From NCBI RefSeq assembly GCF_038007465.1, contig NZ_JBBOXF010000001.1, positions 3,483,001 to 3,547,000 on the forward strand: DNA of 64,000 nt, given 5' to 3'. Below, piece by piece: positions 44,370-52,373 of the stretch. This DNA comes from Sporosarcina sp. FSL K6-1508 (GTDB taxonomy: Bacteria; Bacillota; Bacilli; Bacillales_A; Planococcaceae). The position numbers and the translations under genes are program-made. Position 1 is the stretch's first letter; the number at the start of each line of letters is the position of its first letter. A model generated the notes under the pieces. That model was given only the letters and a program-made list of their open reading frames with translations, ran no database searches and had not been told where the DNA came from.

Positions 44370-45518
44370 TTATGAATGAAGTGCTTCTTTTTGCATACCA
44401 GTAATTAACACGTCGATCACTTCCGGACGACTAAATGTCGTTGGCAGTTGTTCCCCATTACGAAGCATTTCTCGCACCTTTGTACCCGACAAAATCACAT
44501 GGTGACTTGCATCATGGGGACATGTTTTGTGCGTTGCCATGCTGGTGCATTTATTGCAGTAAAAACTATGCTCGAAAAATAATAACGTAATCCCAAGTTC
44601 TCCAAGCGTAAAGTTGCTAAAAATTTTCTGAGCATCATACGTACCGTAATAATTACCAACACCCGCATGATCACGACCGACGATAAAGTGTGTACAACCA
44701 AAATTCTTTCTTACCATCGCATGAAAAACCGCTTCTCTTGGTCCGGCATAGCGCATTGCAGCCGTAAATACACCTAAAAATACATGTTCTTTCGCATAAT
44801 AGTTATCTAGTAATACTTCATAGCTTTCAAGGCGAACATCTGCCGGGATATCATCTGATTTCGTTTCACCAACAAGTGGATTTAAAAATAATCCATCTAC
44901 AATTTCCAATGCTGTTTTTTGAATATATTCGTGTGCTCTGTGTACCGGATTTCTTGTTTGGAAACCAACGACTGTTTTCCAGCCAAGTTCTTGAAACTTT
45001 CGTCTTGTTTCAACCGGGTCATACAGATAATCCGAAAACTCATTCAGCGGCCTTCGCTGAATCAGTGTGATCGTTCCGCCGAGATATACATTCGGACGTT
45101 CAAATAACTTCTTCACGCCTGGATGGTCGCGGTCTGTCGTTTGAAAGACCAATTCAGCCTCTTTTTCCTTATCTGGCGTAAAAATATCTGATACTTCGAG
45201 CACACCATAAACAACTCCGTCTTTCACCAATTTCACAAAGCTTCCAATAGCGATATCTTTTGCATTCGTCTCCGTCGTTGGTAATGTAATCGGAATTGTC
45301 CAAGGCTCTCCTGTAGATAATCTCATTGTCGCAACGACGGAATTGTAATCTACTTCCGTGAGAAACCCACTTAACGGACTATAGGCACCTGTACCAATCA
45401 AATCCAAATCACTGCTCGCAATTTCATCTAATTCAACTGTTTTGGTAAACCCTTCGAATTGAAAATCTGGATTCCAGCGATTAATTAATATGCCGCCATG
45501 CGGTTGACTCAAGCTCAT
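44370..45518 (-). CDS. sat: Sulfate adenylyltransferase (ATP sulfurylase)
   Basis: Forms adenosine 5'-phosphosulfate from ATP and sulfate. The active-site motif QTRNPVHRAHEYIQK is near 186-200, and GRDHAGVGNYYGTYDAQ is near 278-294. A C-terminal cysteine cluster (YCNKCTSMATHKTCPHD, about 318-334) may bind zinc. Length 382 matches the bacterial homo-oligomeric form. ATG 45518 with GGAGGAATT upstream, 14 bases after cysH. It is followed by the siroheme genes in the same direction. Confidence 0.97.
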   Translation of the reverse strand: MSLSQPHGGILINRWNPDFQFEGFTKTVELDEIASSDLDLIGTGAYSPLSGFLTEVDYNSVVATMRLSTGEPWTIPITLPTTETNAKDIAIGSFVKLVKDGVVYGVLEVSDIFTPDKEKEAELVFQTTDRDHPGVKKLFERPNVYLGGTITLIQRRPLNEFSDYLYDPVETRRKFQELGWKTVVGFQTRNPVHRAHEYIQKTALEIVDGLFLNPLVGETKSDDIPADVRLESYEVLLDNYYAKEHVFLGVFTAAMRYAGPREAVFHAMVRKNFGCTHFIVGRDHAGVGNYYGTYDAQKIFSNFTLGELGITLLFFEHSFYCNKCTSMATHKTCPHDASHHVILSGTKVREMLRNGEQLPTTFSRPEVIDVLITGMQKEALHS

Positions 45519-45532
45519 GTAAATTCCTCCAT

Positions 45533-46249
45533 TTAAGTTAACTTTTTATGCAATCCACACTCTGTTTTCGTTTGATTTGCCCAGCGGCCTGACCTTGACC
45601 CTGTCGTAGTATCGCCTTGTATTGTACAGGGTGCACAGCCGATACTCGGATAGCCTTGATCATGAAGTGGATTATAGGGCAGTTCATGTTTATCAACATA
45701 ATCCCAAATATCCGTCCACGACCAATGAATTAGCGGGCAAATTTTAACTGATTGAAATGTTTCATCCTTATTCACGAAGTTTGTCAGACTTCTAGATGGT
45801 GATTGTTCACGTCTTAATCCGGACAGCCAAGCAGTCGCATTACTTAGTGTTTCCCGAAGCGGAATTACTTTCCTCATATGACAACACTGATCCGGCTGTC
45901 TCGCCCAAAGTTCAGCGCCATACTCATCAGCTTGTTCTTCAACCGTTAAAATCGGCTTTTTCAATTCAATTTTCAACTGAGGATAGAGTTGTTTGACTTT
46001 ATCAATTAGGGCATAGGTTTCTTTAAAATGAAGTCCTGTATCTAGAAATACCACTTTAGCGGTTGATTTTATTTGCGAGATTAAGTCAATCATTACAATC
46101 CCTTCAACCCCGAAGCTGCACGCATAAACAAGTTCATCGTCATATTCTTTATAAGCCCATCGCAAGACGTTTAGCGCACCCTTCGCTTCGTCGTCAAGTA
46201 AAAAAACATCTTCAGACTCAATCCAGGAATCGTACGTTTTCTTCACCAA
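45533..46249 (-). CDS. cysH: Phosphoadenylyl/adenylyl-sulfate reductase
   Basis: Reduces PAPS or APS to sulfite using thioredoxin. The protein has the PP-loop fold, with YACSFGVEGIVMIDLI (near 41-56), a cysteine pair in QCCHMRKVIPLRE (about 121-133) and a second in IGCAPCTIQ (near 204), followed by ECGLHKK. The CC...CxxC pattern suggests a [4Fe-4S] enzyme that can accept APS. Start TTG 46249 (GTG 46246 is possible) with GGAGAG upstream. It has its own promoter and a structured leader with a terminator, so it is controlled separately from cysC. Confidence 0.96.
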   Translation of the reverse strand: MVKKTYDSWIESEDVFLLDDEAKGALNVLRWAYKEYDDELVYACSFGVEGIVMIDLISQIKSTAKVVFLDTGLHFKETYALIDKVKQLYPQLKIELKKPILTVEEQADEYGAELWARQPDQCCHMRKVIPLRETLSNATAWLSGLRREQSPSRSLTNFVNKDETFQSVKICPLIHWSWTDIWDYVDKHELPYNPLHDQGYPSIGCAPCTIQGDTTTGSRSGRWANQTKTECGLHKKLT

Positions 46250-46270
46250 ATTAACTCTCCTTCCTATCTT

Positions 46271-46395
46271 TTATAAAAAGACGACTTTAATCTCCTACTG
46301 ATTAAAGTCGCCTCTAATTTTTTAGTCAGCGCATTGTTCCCATATACCCAATTGTCCATCAGCTTCTGGGTTTCCAGTCGGCTAGTGATTAGCGT
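46271..46395 (-). promoter_or_regulatory. cysH: Unclassified cysH leader RNA with intrinsic terminator
   Basis: A leader of about 120 bases lies between the promoter and cysH. A possible P1 pairs CGCTAAT (46388-46394) with ATTAGAGGCG (46309-46318). Inside are a CTGG-AAAC-CCAG hairpin and ATTG...CAAT pairing. A 13 bp terminator stem (GGCGACTTTAATC / GATTAAAGTCGTC, then TTTTTA) uses the same GGCG as the 3' side of P1, so the two are mutually exclusive. I do not recognise any known riboswitch class, and no T-box or S-box sequence is present. Confidence 0.6.
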
Positions 46396-46397
46396 TT

Positions 46398-46426
46398 ATA
46401 CTAACTTTATTATTCCTATGTGTCAA
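46398..46426 (-). promoter_or_regulatory. cysH: Sigma-A promoter of cysH
   Basis: On the minus strand, -35 TTGACA (46421-46426) and -10 TAGTAT (46398-46403) with a 17-base spacer. The spacer contains AGGAATAA, faintly like the GGAAT core of CymR operators (weak). Confidence 0.75.
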
Positions 46427-46473
46427 GTAGGTTTTAAGTCATTCTATTCCAAGTGAACTAGAATGTTACGTGA

Positions 46474-47085
46474 TTATTGACTTTTTTTGATATAGTTATT
46501 TTCTTTTAAATAAGAAATGATGACTTCGACCGATTCTTCAATACTTAACTGATTGGTATCGATGGATATTTCCGCATTAACAGGTTCTTCATAAGGAGCA
46601 TCAATTCCTGTAAAGTCTTTAATTTCACCCAATCTTGCTTTTTTGTACAATCCCTTTGGATCGCGTTCTTCGCAGGTTTCTAAACTGGCCTTTACATATA
46701 CTTCAATGAATTCATCAGCATCGACAATTTCCCGCACTTGATCACGATCTTCTTGGTAAGGGGAAATGAATGCGGTCAATGTGAACAGGCCAGCATCAAC
46801 CATTAGTTTTGCAACTTCACCAATTCTGCGAATATTTTCGGATCGATCATCTGGACTAAACCCAAGATTCTTATTTAAACCGTGTCTGACGTTATCTCCA
46901 TCTAGTCGATAAGTGTGAACACCCTTTGAATGTAAAGCTGTTTCTAACGCCGCTGAAATCGTCGATTTTCCGGAACCCGATAATCCTGTAAACCAAAGAA
47001 TTGCACTTTTATGACCTTTTGCTTCTTGGCGATCCCTTTTCGTAACCTCTGATTCATGCCATACGATATTTTTAGCTTTTGTCAT
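46474..47085 (-). CDS. cysC: Adenylyl-sulfate kinase
   Basis: Phosphorylates APS to PAPS. The P-loop GLSGSGKS is at residues 34-41, and the APS-binding stretch RLDGDNVRHGLNKNLGFS is near 60-77 with FISPYQEDRDQVR near 105-117. Length 203 is normal. ATG 47085 is chosen for AGGAGGAG eight bases upstream; the longer frame start has none. It is the first gene downstream of the SAM-I riboswitch and of a second terminator hairpin. cysH has its own promoter behind it. Confidence 0.96.
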   Translation of the reverse strand: MTKAKNIVWHESEVTKRDRQEAKGHKSAILWFTGLSGSGKSTISAALETALHSKGVHTYRLDGDNVRHGLNKNLGFSPDDRSENIRRIGEVAKLMVDAGLFTLTAFISPYQEDRDQVREIVDADEFIEVYVKASLETCEERDPKGLYKKARLGEIKDFTGIDAPYEEPVNAEISIDTNQLSIEESVEVIISYLKENNYIKKSQ

Positions 47086-47131
47086 TTTTTCTCCTCCTAA
47101 ATTCATTTGCTCTGAATCAATTTTCAAATAC

Positions 47132-47178
47132 AAAAAACATCTTTTTAGTCGATTCGAAAAATCGATTAGAAAGATGCC
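47132..47178 (-). terminator. cysC: Second terminator-like hairpin directly before cysC
   Basis: On the minus strand CATCTTTCTAATCGATT pairs with AATCGACTAAAAAGATG, then TTTTTTG. It lies about 50 bases before the cysC start and 100 bases after the riboswitch terminator, so cysC transcription meets two stops. Confidence 0.75.
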
Positions 47179-47273
47179 TTTAGTTGACTAATTAGCATAT
47201 ATTTAATTGGTAAAAACAAGAATAGCGCTGGAGACCAGAAAAAGAAAAATGAGATTTCACCATACGCTAAACA

Positions 47274-47312
47274 ATAAAAAAGCCTCTTCAATTAGGGCAA
47301 GAAGAGGTTGAT
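47274..47312 (-). terminator. cysC: Riboswitch expression-platform terminator
   Basis: AACCTCTTC and GAAGAGGCTT form the stem, then TTTTTTATT on the minus strand. It lies immediately after the SAM-I aptamer. Confidence 0.88.
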
Positions 47313-47327
47313 GATATCGAATAACTA

Positions 47328-47432
47328 TCTCTTCTTATCTGCTAAACTTTCGCTTACTGGAATTGGCACAGTACAAAACAGTCTGTTGCCGAGGCTTCTT
47401 CGGGCCAGTCCCTCAACCTCTCTTGATAAGAA
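47328..47432 (-). promoter_or_regulatory. cysC: SAM-I riboswitch (S-box)
   Basis: The minus strand reads, in order, CTTATCAAGAGAGGTTGAGG, GACTGGCCC, GAAGCCTCGGCAAC, TGTGCCAATTCCAGTAAGC and GATAAGAAGAGA. These are the P1, kink-turn, P3 and P4 landmarks of the S-box. High S-adenosylmethionine should favour the terminator and shut off cysC. The same control is known for the B. subtilis cysH operon. Confidence 0.95.
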
Positions 47433-47454
47433 ATACACTATGAAGTTGAGATCA

Positions 47455-47483
47455 ATATTACATCATCGAAATTCCAAAGTCAA
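47455..47483 (-). promoter_or_regulatory. cysC: Sigma-A promoter upstream of the SAM-I riboswitch
   Basis: On the minus strand, -35 TTGACT (47478-47483), 17-base spacer, -10 TAATAT (47455-47460). The spacer begins TTGGAATTTC, resembling the GGAATT core reported for CymR sites; this is only suggestive. Confidence 0.75.
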
Positions 47484-47607
47484 TGATTTATCAGTTTTTA
47501 ATTTTATTCACATCAGTTTAGTAGGGTTTAAACACTAATGTCTCGCACATAAACAAAAAGGCACGTTAAACTACTTTTCGGCGTTCTTGAAAACTTATAG
47601 TTCAACT

Positions 47608-48510
47608 CTAACTTCTCCTTCCATTGCTCTCATTAGTTTTCTCCATTTCCTTTTCACAATCATTTTTCCAATTAACAAGAAATATTCCTTTAAAGATTAG
47701 TAATCCACCAAAAAGAGTAGACCAGGTTAGTCTTTCATGGAGCAAACACCATCCTGTTAGTACACCGAAGAATGGCGCTAAAAAAAGGAATGCACTCGTT
47801 CGTTCTTGATTTCCTCTCTGAAGAAGATAAAACCAAACAGAAAACTGAATAATTGAGGCCGCAATGGTAAGCCATAACAAAATCAGGATGGATTGAGTAG
47901 TCATTCTGAAAAAAGACTCTTCCAATAGTAAACTTCCCAGAAAGAGAATTAATCCGCCAAAAAGCATTTGATAGGCTGTCATTACATATGTATCAAATTT
48001 AAAACCATGTATTTTTATCAAAAGCGTAGCAATCGCCCATGAAACTGCCGACAAAACCCCTAATATGGTACCGATTCTAAAGTCAAGATGTGAACCCAAC
48101 GTGAGAAAAACCCCGATAAAACCTAGCAGTACACCTATCCATTGCTGAATACGGTAACGGGATTTTAAAAAAAGCGTTCCAAAAACTACGACGAGTAAAG
48201 GATTCATAAATGTTAGGATAGACGTCTCTCCAGAAGTGATCGTACGTAGTGCCATGAATATACAGCCCATCACAAAAGCCGTTTGAAAAAGTCCAATTAG
48301 AACAAGCCACACCCAATCGATTACCTTTACCGGATGTCGCTTGTTTAAGATTTTAACGATCGTAGCCATAATAAGCCCTGCAAGCGTAAAACGCATAGCG
48401 ACTAATAGGAGAGGAGATGAATAGGCTAACCCTAACTTCCCTATTGTAAAAGAAGAACCCATTAATCCAGTCGTCAAAATCACTAACAAACTAAAAATGA
48501 TTCGATTCAT
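47608..48510 (-). CDS. EamA/DMT family transporter
   Basis: A 300-residue membrane protein with ten hydrophobic segments and two EamA repeats (about 5-140 and 150-285). The N-terminal SSFTIGKLGL and central AVSWAIATLLIKIHG stretches are typical. DMT-family members export amino acids or metabolites; no substrate can be assigned. ATG 48510. It is transcribed towards the sulfur region but ends 130 bases before the cysC promoter, so is not part of that unit. Confidence 0.9.
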   Translation of the reverse strand: MNRIIFSLLVILTTGLMGSSFTIGKLGLAYSSPLLLVAMRFTLAGLIMATIVKILNKRHPVKVIDWVWLVLIGLFQTAFVMGCIFMALRTITSGETSILTFMNPLLVVVFGTLFLKSRYRIQQWIGVLLGFIGVFLTLGSHLDFRIGTILGVLSAVSWAIATLLIKIHGFKFDTYVMTAYQMLFGGLILFLGSLLLEESFFRMTTQSILILLWLTIAASIIQFSVWFYLLQRGNQERTSAFLFLAPFFGVLTGWCLLHERLTWSTLFGGLLIFKGIFLVNWKNDCEKEMEKTNESNGRRS

Positions 48511-48569
48511 CCAGCCCCCACCCCATTATGACTATAAATCATTTATATGAAAATGCTTAACAATTGATT

Positions 48570-49739
48570 TCACTTTAAGTTTTCAAAGAATACACGGATG
48601 ACGTCGGCTCCCCCTAGGAATGTCCCCAGTGTCCCCCCCAAGTTAGTCAGAACGATAACCAGCAAGACTCGTGTCACTTTATTAGCCCAAAAACCTTTAA
48701 TCGTAAAAACATCTTCAGAAAGCGTTTCAAAGTCGCCAACACTCGGTCGACGGAAATATGCTTGAACAATTCCCGAGACCCAGCCAGCTGCTATCAGTGG
48801 GTGCAAGGTAGTGATGGGTGCTGAAACAAAGGCCGCCAAAATAGCCAACGGATGTCCGAGCGCTACCGCAGCGCCAATGGCTGACAAGCTGCCTGTCCAT
48901 AAGATCCAGCTTAGCGCCTGATCGAAACCTGCAGATGGATTTGCAATAAAGGTGTAGGCGATAATGGACAGGAGAAGAACCGGAATTGCCCATCCGATAA
49001 TTTTCGGTATTTTTGATTTCGGTGGAGTTTGCGCTAATGCGACTAAATCATGGTCATTATAAATTTCTTTTGTAATCCCTGGAACATGTGCTGCACCTAG
49101 GACTGCAACGACCTTTTTACCTGGTGCATCTTTGATTTTCTGAGCTAAATACTGGTCCCTCTCATCGATTAAGGGCGTCTTTAACCTCGGAAATGATTCC
49201 GTAAAGTCAGTTAGAACGGCATTTAGTGTGTCCTTTGATTTCATTTTCTCCAGTTCTTCTTCAGAGATCGTCTCTTTGCTGAAGATACTATAGAAAACCG
49301 ACATAAGGAGCTGACTTTTCCCTTTAAATCCGATATTACCCCAAATTCGGGAGAAAGTAATTTGGATATTACGGTCAGCCAGCACCAAATCTGCTCCGAT
49401 TTCTTTAGCCGATTCAATCCCCTGAATCATTTCCTGCCCAGGTTTAATATCAAATTGCTTTGCTAAACGATTTTGAAAGGAGGATATTGCCAAGTTCATT
49501 AAGAGCAAAGTAGCTTTCTTCTCTTTTATCACTTTGAAAATATCCGTTTCCTTCCATTTATTACTATCCATTATAGATTGAAACCGTTGTTCATCCAACT
49601 CAATGCATACCGAATCAGGTTTTTCCTTGTCGATCACTTCTTTTACTTGTTCTGCACTTTGCTTCGAAACATGGGCAGTTCCAATCAGTATCAGTTCTCG
49701 ACCGTCTAACTCTATTCTCGTAATGTTATCCTCTTGCAT
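48570..49739 (-). CDS. TraB/PrgY family membrane protein
   Basis: The N-terminal soluble TraB domain (about 1-235) has the family GTAHVSKQSAEQV motif near 20-32 with the conserved GTxH, and a second GxxH as VLGAAHVPGI near 217-226. Four or five membrane segments follow (about 250-270, 275-300, 305-330 and 365-385). The fold is related to the TIKI/EreA-like metalloprotease-type superfamily; bacterial function is uncertain, with pheromone shutdown by PrgY as the known example. ATG 49739 has AAGGAAG upstream and is preferred to 49778. Confidence 0.88.
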   Translation of the reverse strand: MQEDNITRIELDGRELILIGTAHVSKQSAEQVKEVIDKEKPDSVCIELDEQRFQSIMDSNKWKETDIFKVIKEKKATLLLMNLAISSFQNRLAKQFDIKPGQEMIQGIESAKEIGADLVLADRNIQITFSRIWGNIGFKGKSQLLMSVFYSIFSKETISEEELEKMKSKDTLNAVLTDFTESFPRLKTPLIDERDQYLAQKIKDAPGKKVVAVLGAAHVPGITKEIYNDHDLVALAQTPPKSKIPKIIGWAIPVLLLSIIAYTFIANPSAGFDQALSWILWTGSLSAIGAAVALGHPLAILAAFVSAPITTLHPLIAAGWVSGIVQAYFRRPSVGDFETLSEDVFTIKGFWANKVTRVLLVIVLTNLGGTLGTFLGGADVIRVFFENLK

Positions 49740-49929
49740 TGACAAACTTCCTTTATAGAACTTATTTCTTCTAAGCAATCACTAACCAGTGATCACTAAA
49801 AGACGATCTACTTATAATAATGAATCAGTTTGAAGAAAATTTCAATTATCTTTCATTATTATTCTGCGCTTAACTGAATCAATTTCATAAATCATCTTTT
49901 TCAAGAGCTTAGACTTCTCCCGTATCAAA

Positions 49930-51375
49930 ATTTATGCTTTTAAAAATTAAGCCGCTTTACTTTTTGTTTGTAATAAGGCATCCATTCGATCGACAGCCAA
50001 TTTGCAGGCATTATAAATAAACGTCACAAGGTTGAAGTGCAGTTTTGCTTTTTTACCTGTTCGGTGACGGACGTTGTTCAATTGAAAGTATTCTTTTAAA
50101 TAGGCGTTGACGCGTTCTACTGCGGTACGTTCTTTATAAAGTTTCTTCCATAATTCTGAGCCACGTGCTGGATACGTGTATTTTCGAATATCCGCTTCAC
50201 ATTTGATTTTGAACACCTTTTGACAGAGTGAATCCTCTCTCAATGGACATGTTATGCATTCTTTCGGGCGGGTAAATTTTAATGTATGGTATTTTTCATC
50301 GAAGCTGTCGTAACAGTAGCTATGCTCACGTACACAAGTTGGGCGAAAGTGTTCATCGAATCCTATATATTCGCCTTCATTTCGAACATTGTATGGAATC
50401 ACGACACGCATCGTTTGCGCTAGTGCTTGTTTATAGATCGATTCATAATCATAACCCGCATCGAATAGCGCTGTCGTAAAATGTTTTGGCAAAAGGGTAG
50501 CTACCTTTTTTAGCAGTGGAATGGCCGCTTTACTGTCAGATAAATTACCCGACGACATAAGGCGCCCTACAATATACTGGCTTTTCGATGAAACAGCCAG
50601 ATGTCCCTTAAAGCCGTACCAGAACATATTTTTCCCGTCACTATTTTTCTTGATGCCCCACTTCGGCTCAATCGGTATGTCCTGCCAAAGTGTTTCAGCT
50701 GAAATCGACAACTGGGCTTCCAATTTCTTTTCGTAGGTTGTTAAATTCGCTTCGATTTCTGCTTGTTCAGCGAGCCAAGCTGCCTGTTCTTCTTTTGCTT
50801 TACGTCCACGTTTCTTCGGCGGCTTAGCCTCTTTTTTCTCAGAAGGTTTTGAAGCGTCACGTGCTTCGAAATGCGTGGCATCAAAGGCAAGGTGTTCATC
50901 GCAAAGAAAGCCTTCTAAAAAGACCATTTGAATCAGTTCATCCTGCATGTTATCAAGCACATCAGACTGACTAATTACACCGATCATACGTGAATAAGAT
51001 GCCTCTGAAGGTACAGAATCTGAGACAAGAAACCCGCAATCTAGACGGAATAAAGGATCGTTGACTAACCGTTTTATTAAATCCTTTACGGTTGGGATAC
51101 GTTCTACAATACGAATTATCAATGATTGAATCATCGCACCATAATTACATTCACGCGGAGCACCACGCAGCGTCTTTTTAGAAAACAGATGAAAGATTGG
51201 TTGCACATCGAAAGTGGAAAAAATCGCTTCAAAACGGTACGAACTTTCCATTTCGAATAATTGTTGGATGTCAAACAGGCTAATTTGTTTTATAATAGTC
51301 ATGAGGCATTCACTCCACTCGGTTAGGTTGTTTAGTCGCTACCATTATACCGGATTTGGGGAGGTGCCTCATTTT
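49930..51375 (-). mobile_element. IS1182-like insertion sequence, ends not resolved
   Basis: Approximate extent. Upstream of the transposase, ATGAGGCA (51301-51308) and TGCCTCAT (about 51366-51373) form an inverted repeat around the presumed promoter (TATAAT on the minus strand). I compared both flanks and found only weak matches (ATTTCATAA at about 49887 and inverted near 51418), so the terminal repeats and target duplication are undetermined. Confidence 0.5.
49947..51302 (-). CDS. IS1182-family DDE transposase, intact
   Basis: A 451-residue transposase with an N-terminal DUF772-like domain (about 30-110) and a DDE core. Likely catalytic residues lie in LAFDATHFEARD (near 138-149), LFDAGYDYESIYK (about 277-289) and the glutamate of KERTAVERVNAYLKEY near 400. 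A basic linker with PPKKRGRKAK sits near 160. A four-Cys cluster (ECITCPLREDSLC) lies near 345. No frameshift is seen, so the element may be active. It separates the two sulfur loci's flanking genes (traB-like and the tcy-like operon). Confidence 0.9.
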   Translation of the reverse strand: MTIIKQISLFDIQQLFEMESSYRFEAIFSTFDVQPIFHLFSKKTLRGAPRECNYGAMIQSLIIRIVERIPTVKDLIKRLVNDPLFRLDCGFLVSDSVPSEASYSRMIGVISQSDVLDNMQDELIQMVFLEGFLCDEHLAFDATHFEARDASKPSEKKEAKPPKKRGRKAKEEQAAWLAEQAEIEANLTTYEKKLEAQLSISAETLWQDIPIEPKWGIKKNSDGKNMFWYGFKGHLAVSSKSQYIVGRLMSSGNLSDSKAAIPLLKKVATLLPKHFTTALFDAGYDYESIYKQALAQTMRVVIPYNVRNEGEYIGFDEHFRPTCVREHSYCYDSFDEKYHTLKFTRPKECITCPLREDSLCQKVFKIKCEADIRKYTYPARGSELWKKLYKERTAVERVNAYLKEYFQLNNVRHRTGKKAKLHFNLVTFIYNACKLAVDRMDALLQTKSKAA

Positions 51376-51430
51376 TATTGAATTGAAACCCTTGATACTA
51401 AAGGGATAGGAATTATGAAATCAACTCAAC

Positions 51431-51595
51431 TATATATGTTAAAATAAAGAATCCCAGTAAATCCACTTCGGCAATAGCGGAGACCTCCCACCCTTAATAT
51501 CCAGGTAGTTTTGGAACCAGTGTTATGGCTTCGGCCACCTCTTTTAAGGCGCCTTCGCTTAGTTAATATAGACATTCATTTGTTCAACATCTTTA
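51431..51595. repeat. Complete MITE-like repeat, 165 bp
   Basis: Left end TATATATGTTAAA (51431-51443), right end TTCAACATCTTTA (51583-51595); these are inverted repeats. Interior shares AAAGAATCCCA, ATGGCTTCGGC and GGCGCCTTCGCTTAGTTAAT with the other copies. It ends 5 bases before the stop of the ABC ATPase gene and lies beside the IS, with no ORF. Confidence 0.75.
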
Positions 51596-51599
51596 GTTT

Positions 51600-52355
51600 T
51601 CATATTTGATACGTAAAATCCTCTGGTAAAACTCGCCTTAAGAACTTTTGTGTCCGTTCCTCCTTAGGATTGACAAAAATCTCGTGGGGAGTGCCTGCCT
51701 CCACTACAACCCCGCCATCCATGAATAGTACTTTGTTTGCTACATCCTTCGCAAATGACATTTCATGCGTGACAACTAACATAGTTGTTCCCTCTTTTGC
51801 GATATTCTTCATGACGTTCAATACTTCCCCGACTAATTCTGGATCCAGTGCAGAAGTTGGTTCGTCAAACAAAATGATGTCTGGATTCAAAGCAACGGCT
51901 CTTGCAATGCCCACCCTTTGTTGTTGTCCGCCCGATAATTCACTCGGATAGGCATTGTATTTGTCTGACAGACCAACCTTATCCAGCGCTATTTTTCCTA
52001 TCTCAATCGCTTCAGCCTTGGGAACTTTTCTTCCGATTATCAGGCCTTCCGTTACATTCTCTATTGCTGTCTTATTATTGAACAAATTATTACTCTGAAA
52101 TACAAAAGCAATTTTCTGTCTAACTTTATGAATTTGTTTTTTGGTTGCCGTTTTTAGATTAACATCAATATCCCCAAATATGGCATGGCCTTGATCTGCT
52201 TTTTCTAAAAAATTGATGCATCTTAGCAGCGTTGTCTTTCCGGATCCGCTGGGTCCAAGTATAACGACAACATCCCCTTTTTCAATCGTGACATCGACCC
52301 CTTTTAAGATCTCTATTTCACCAAATGATTTATGCACGTTTTTAATTTCCAACAT
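51600..52355 (-). CDS. Amino-acid ABC transporter ATP-binding protein (TcyN/TcyC type)
   Basis: ATPase for a polar amino-acid or cystine-type importer: Walker A GPSGSGKTT (about 34-42), signature LSGGQQQRVGIARAV near 139-153 and Walker B IILFDEPTSALDPE (near 160-173). Length 251. It is the last gene of an operon of an acyl-CoA-dehydrogenase-like gene, binding protein and two permeases. The stop is TGA 51600, right at the edge of a repeat element. The layout resembles the B. subtilis tcyJKLMN genes for L-cystine and sulfur compounds. Confidence 0.92.
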   Translation of the reverse strand: MLEIKNVHKSFGEIEILKGVDVTIEKGDVVVILGPSGSGKTTLLRCINFLEKADQGHAIFGDIDVNLKTATKKQIHKVRQKIAFVFQSNNLFNNKTAIENVTEGLIIGRKVPKAEAIEIGKIALDKVGLSDKYNAYPSELSGGQQQRVGIARAVALNPDIILFDEPTSALDPELVGEVLNVMKNIAKEGTTMLVVTHEMSFAKDVANKVLFMDGGVVVEAGTPHEIFVNPKEERTQKFLRRVLPEDFTYQI

Positions 52356-52373
52356 ATCCCAATCCCCTTTTCA

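Noticed and set aside
47216..47245. Possible small RNA between the riboswitch terminator and cysC
   Set aside because: The distinctive part is a fragment of the Bacillales hairpin repeat, so it does not need a separate explanation.
49860..51430. Exact terminal inverted repeats of the IS1182-like element
   Set aside because: Flanks were compared by eye and only weak ATTTCATAA-type matches were found, not enough to define ends or target duplication.
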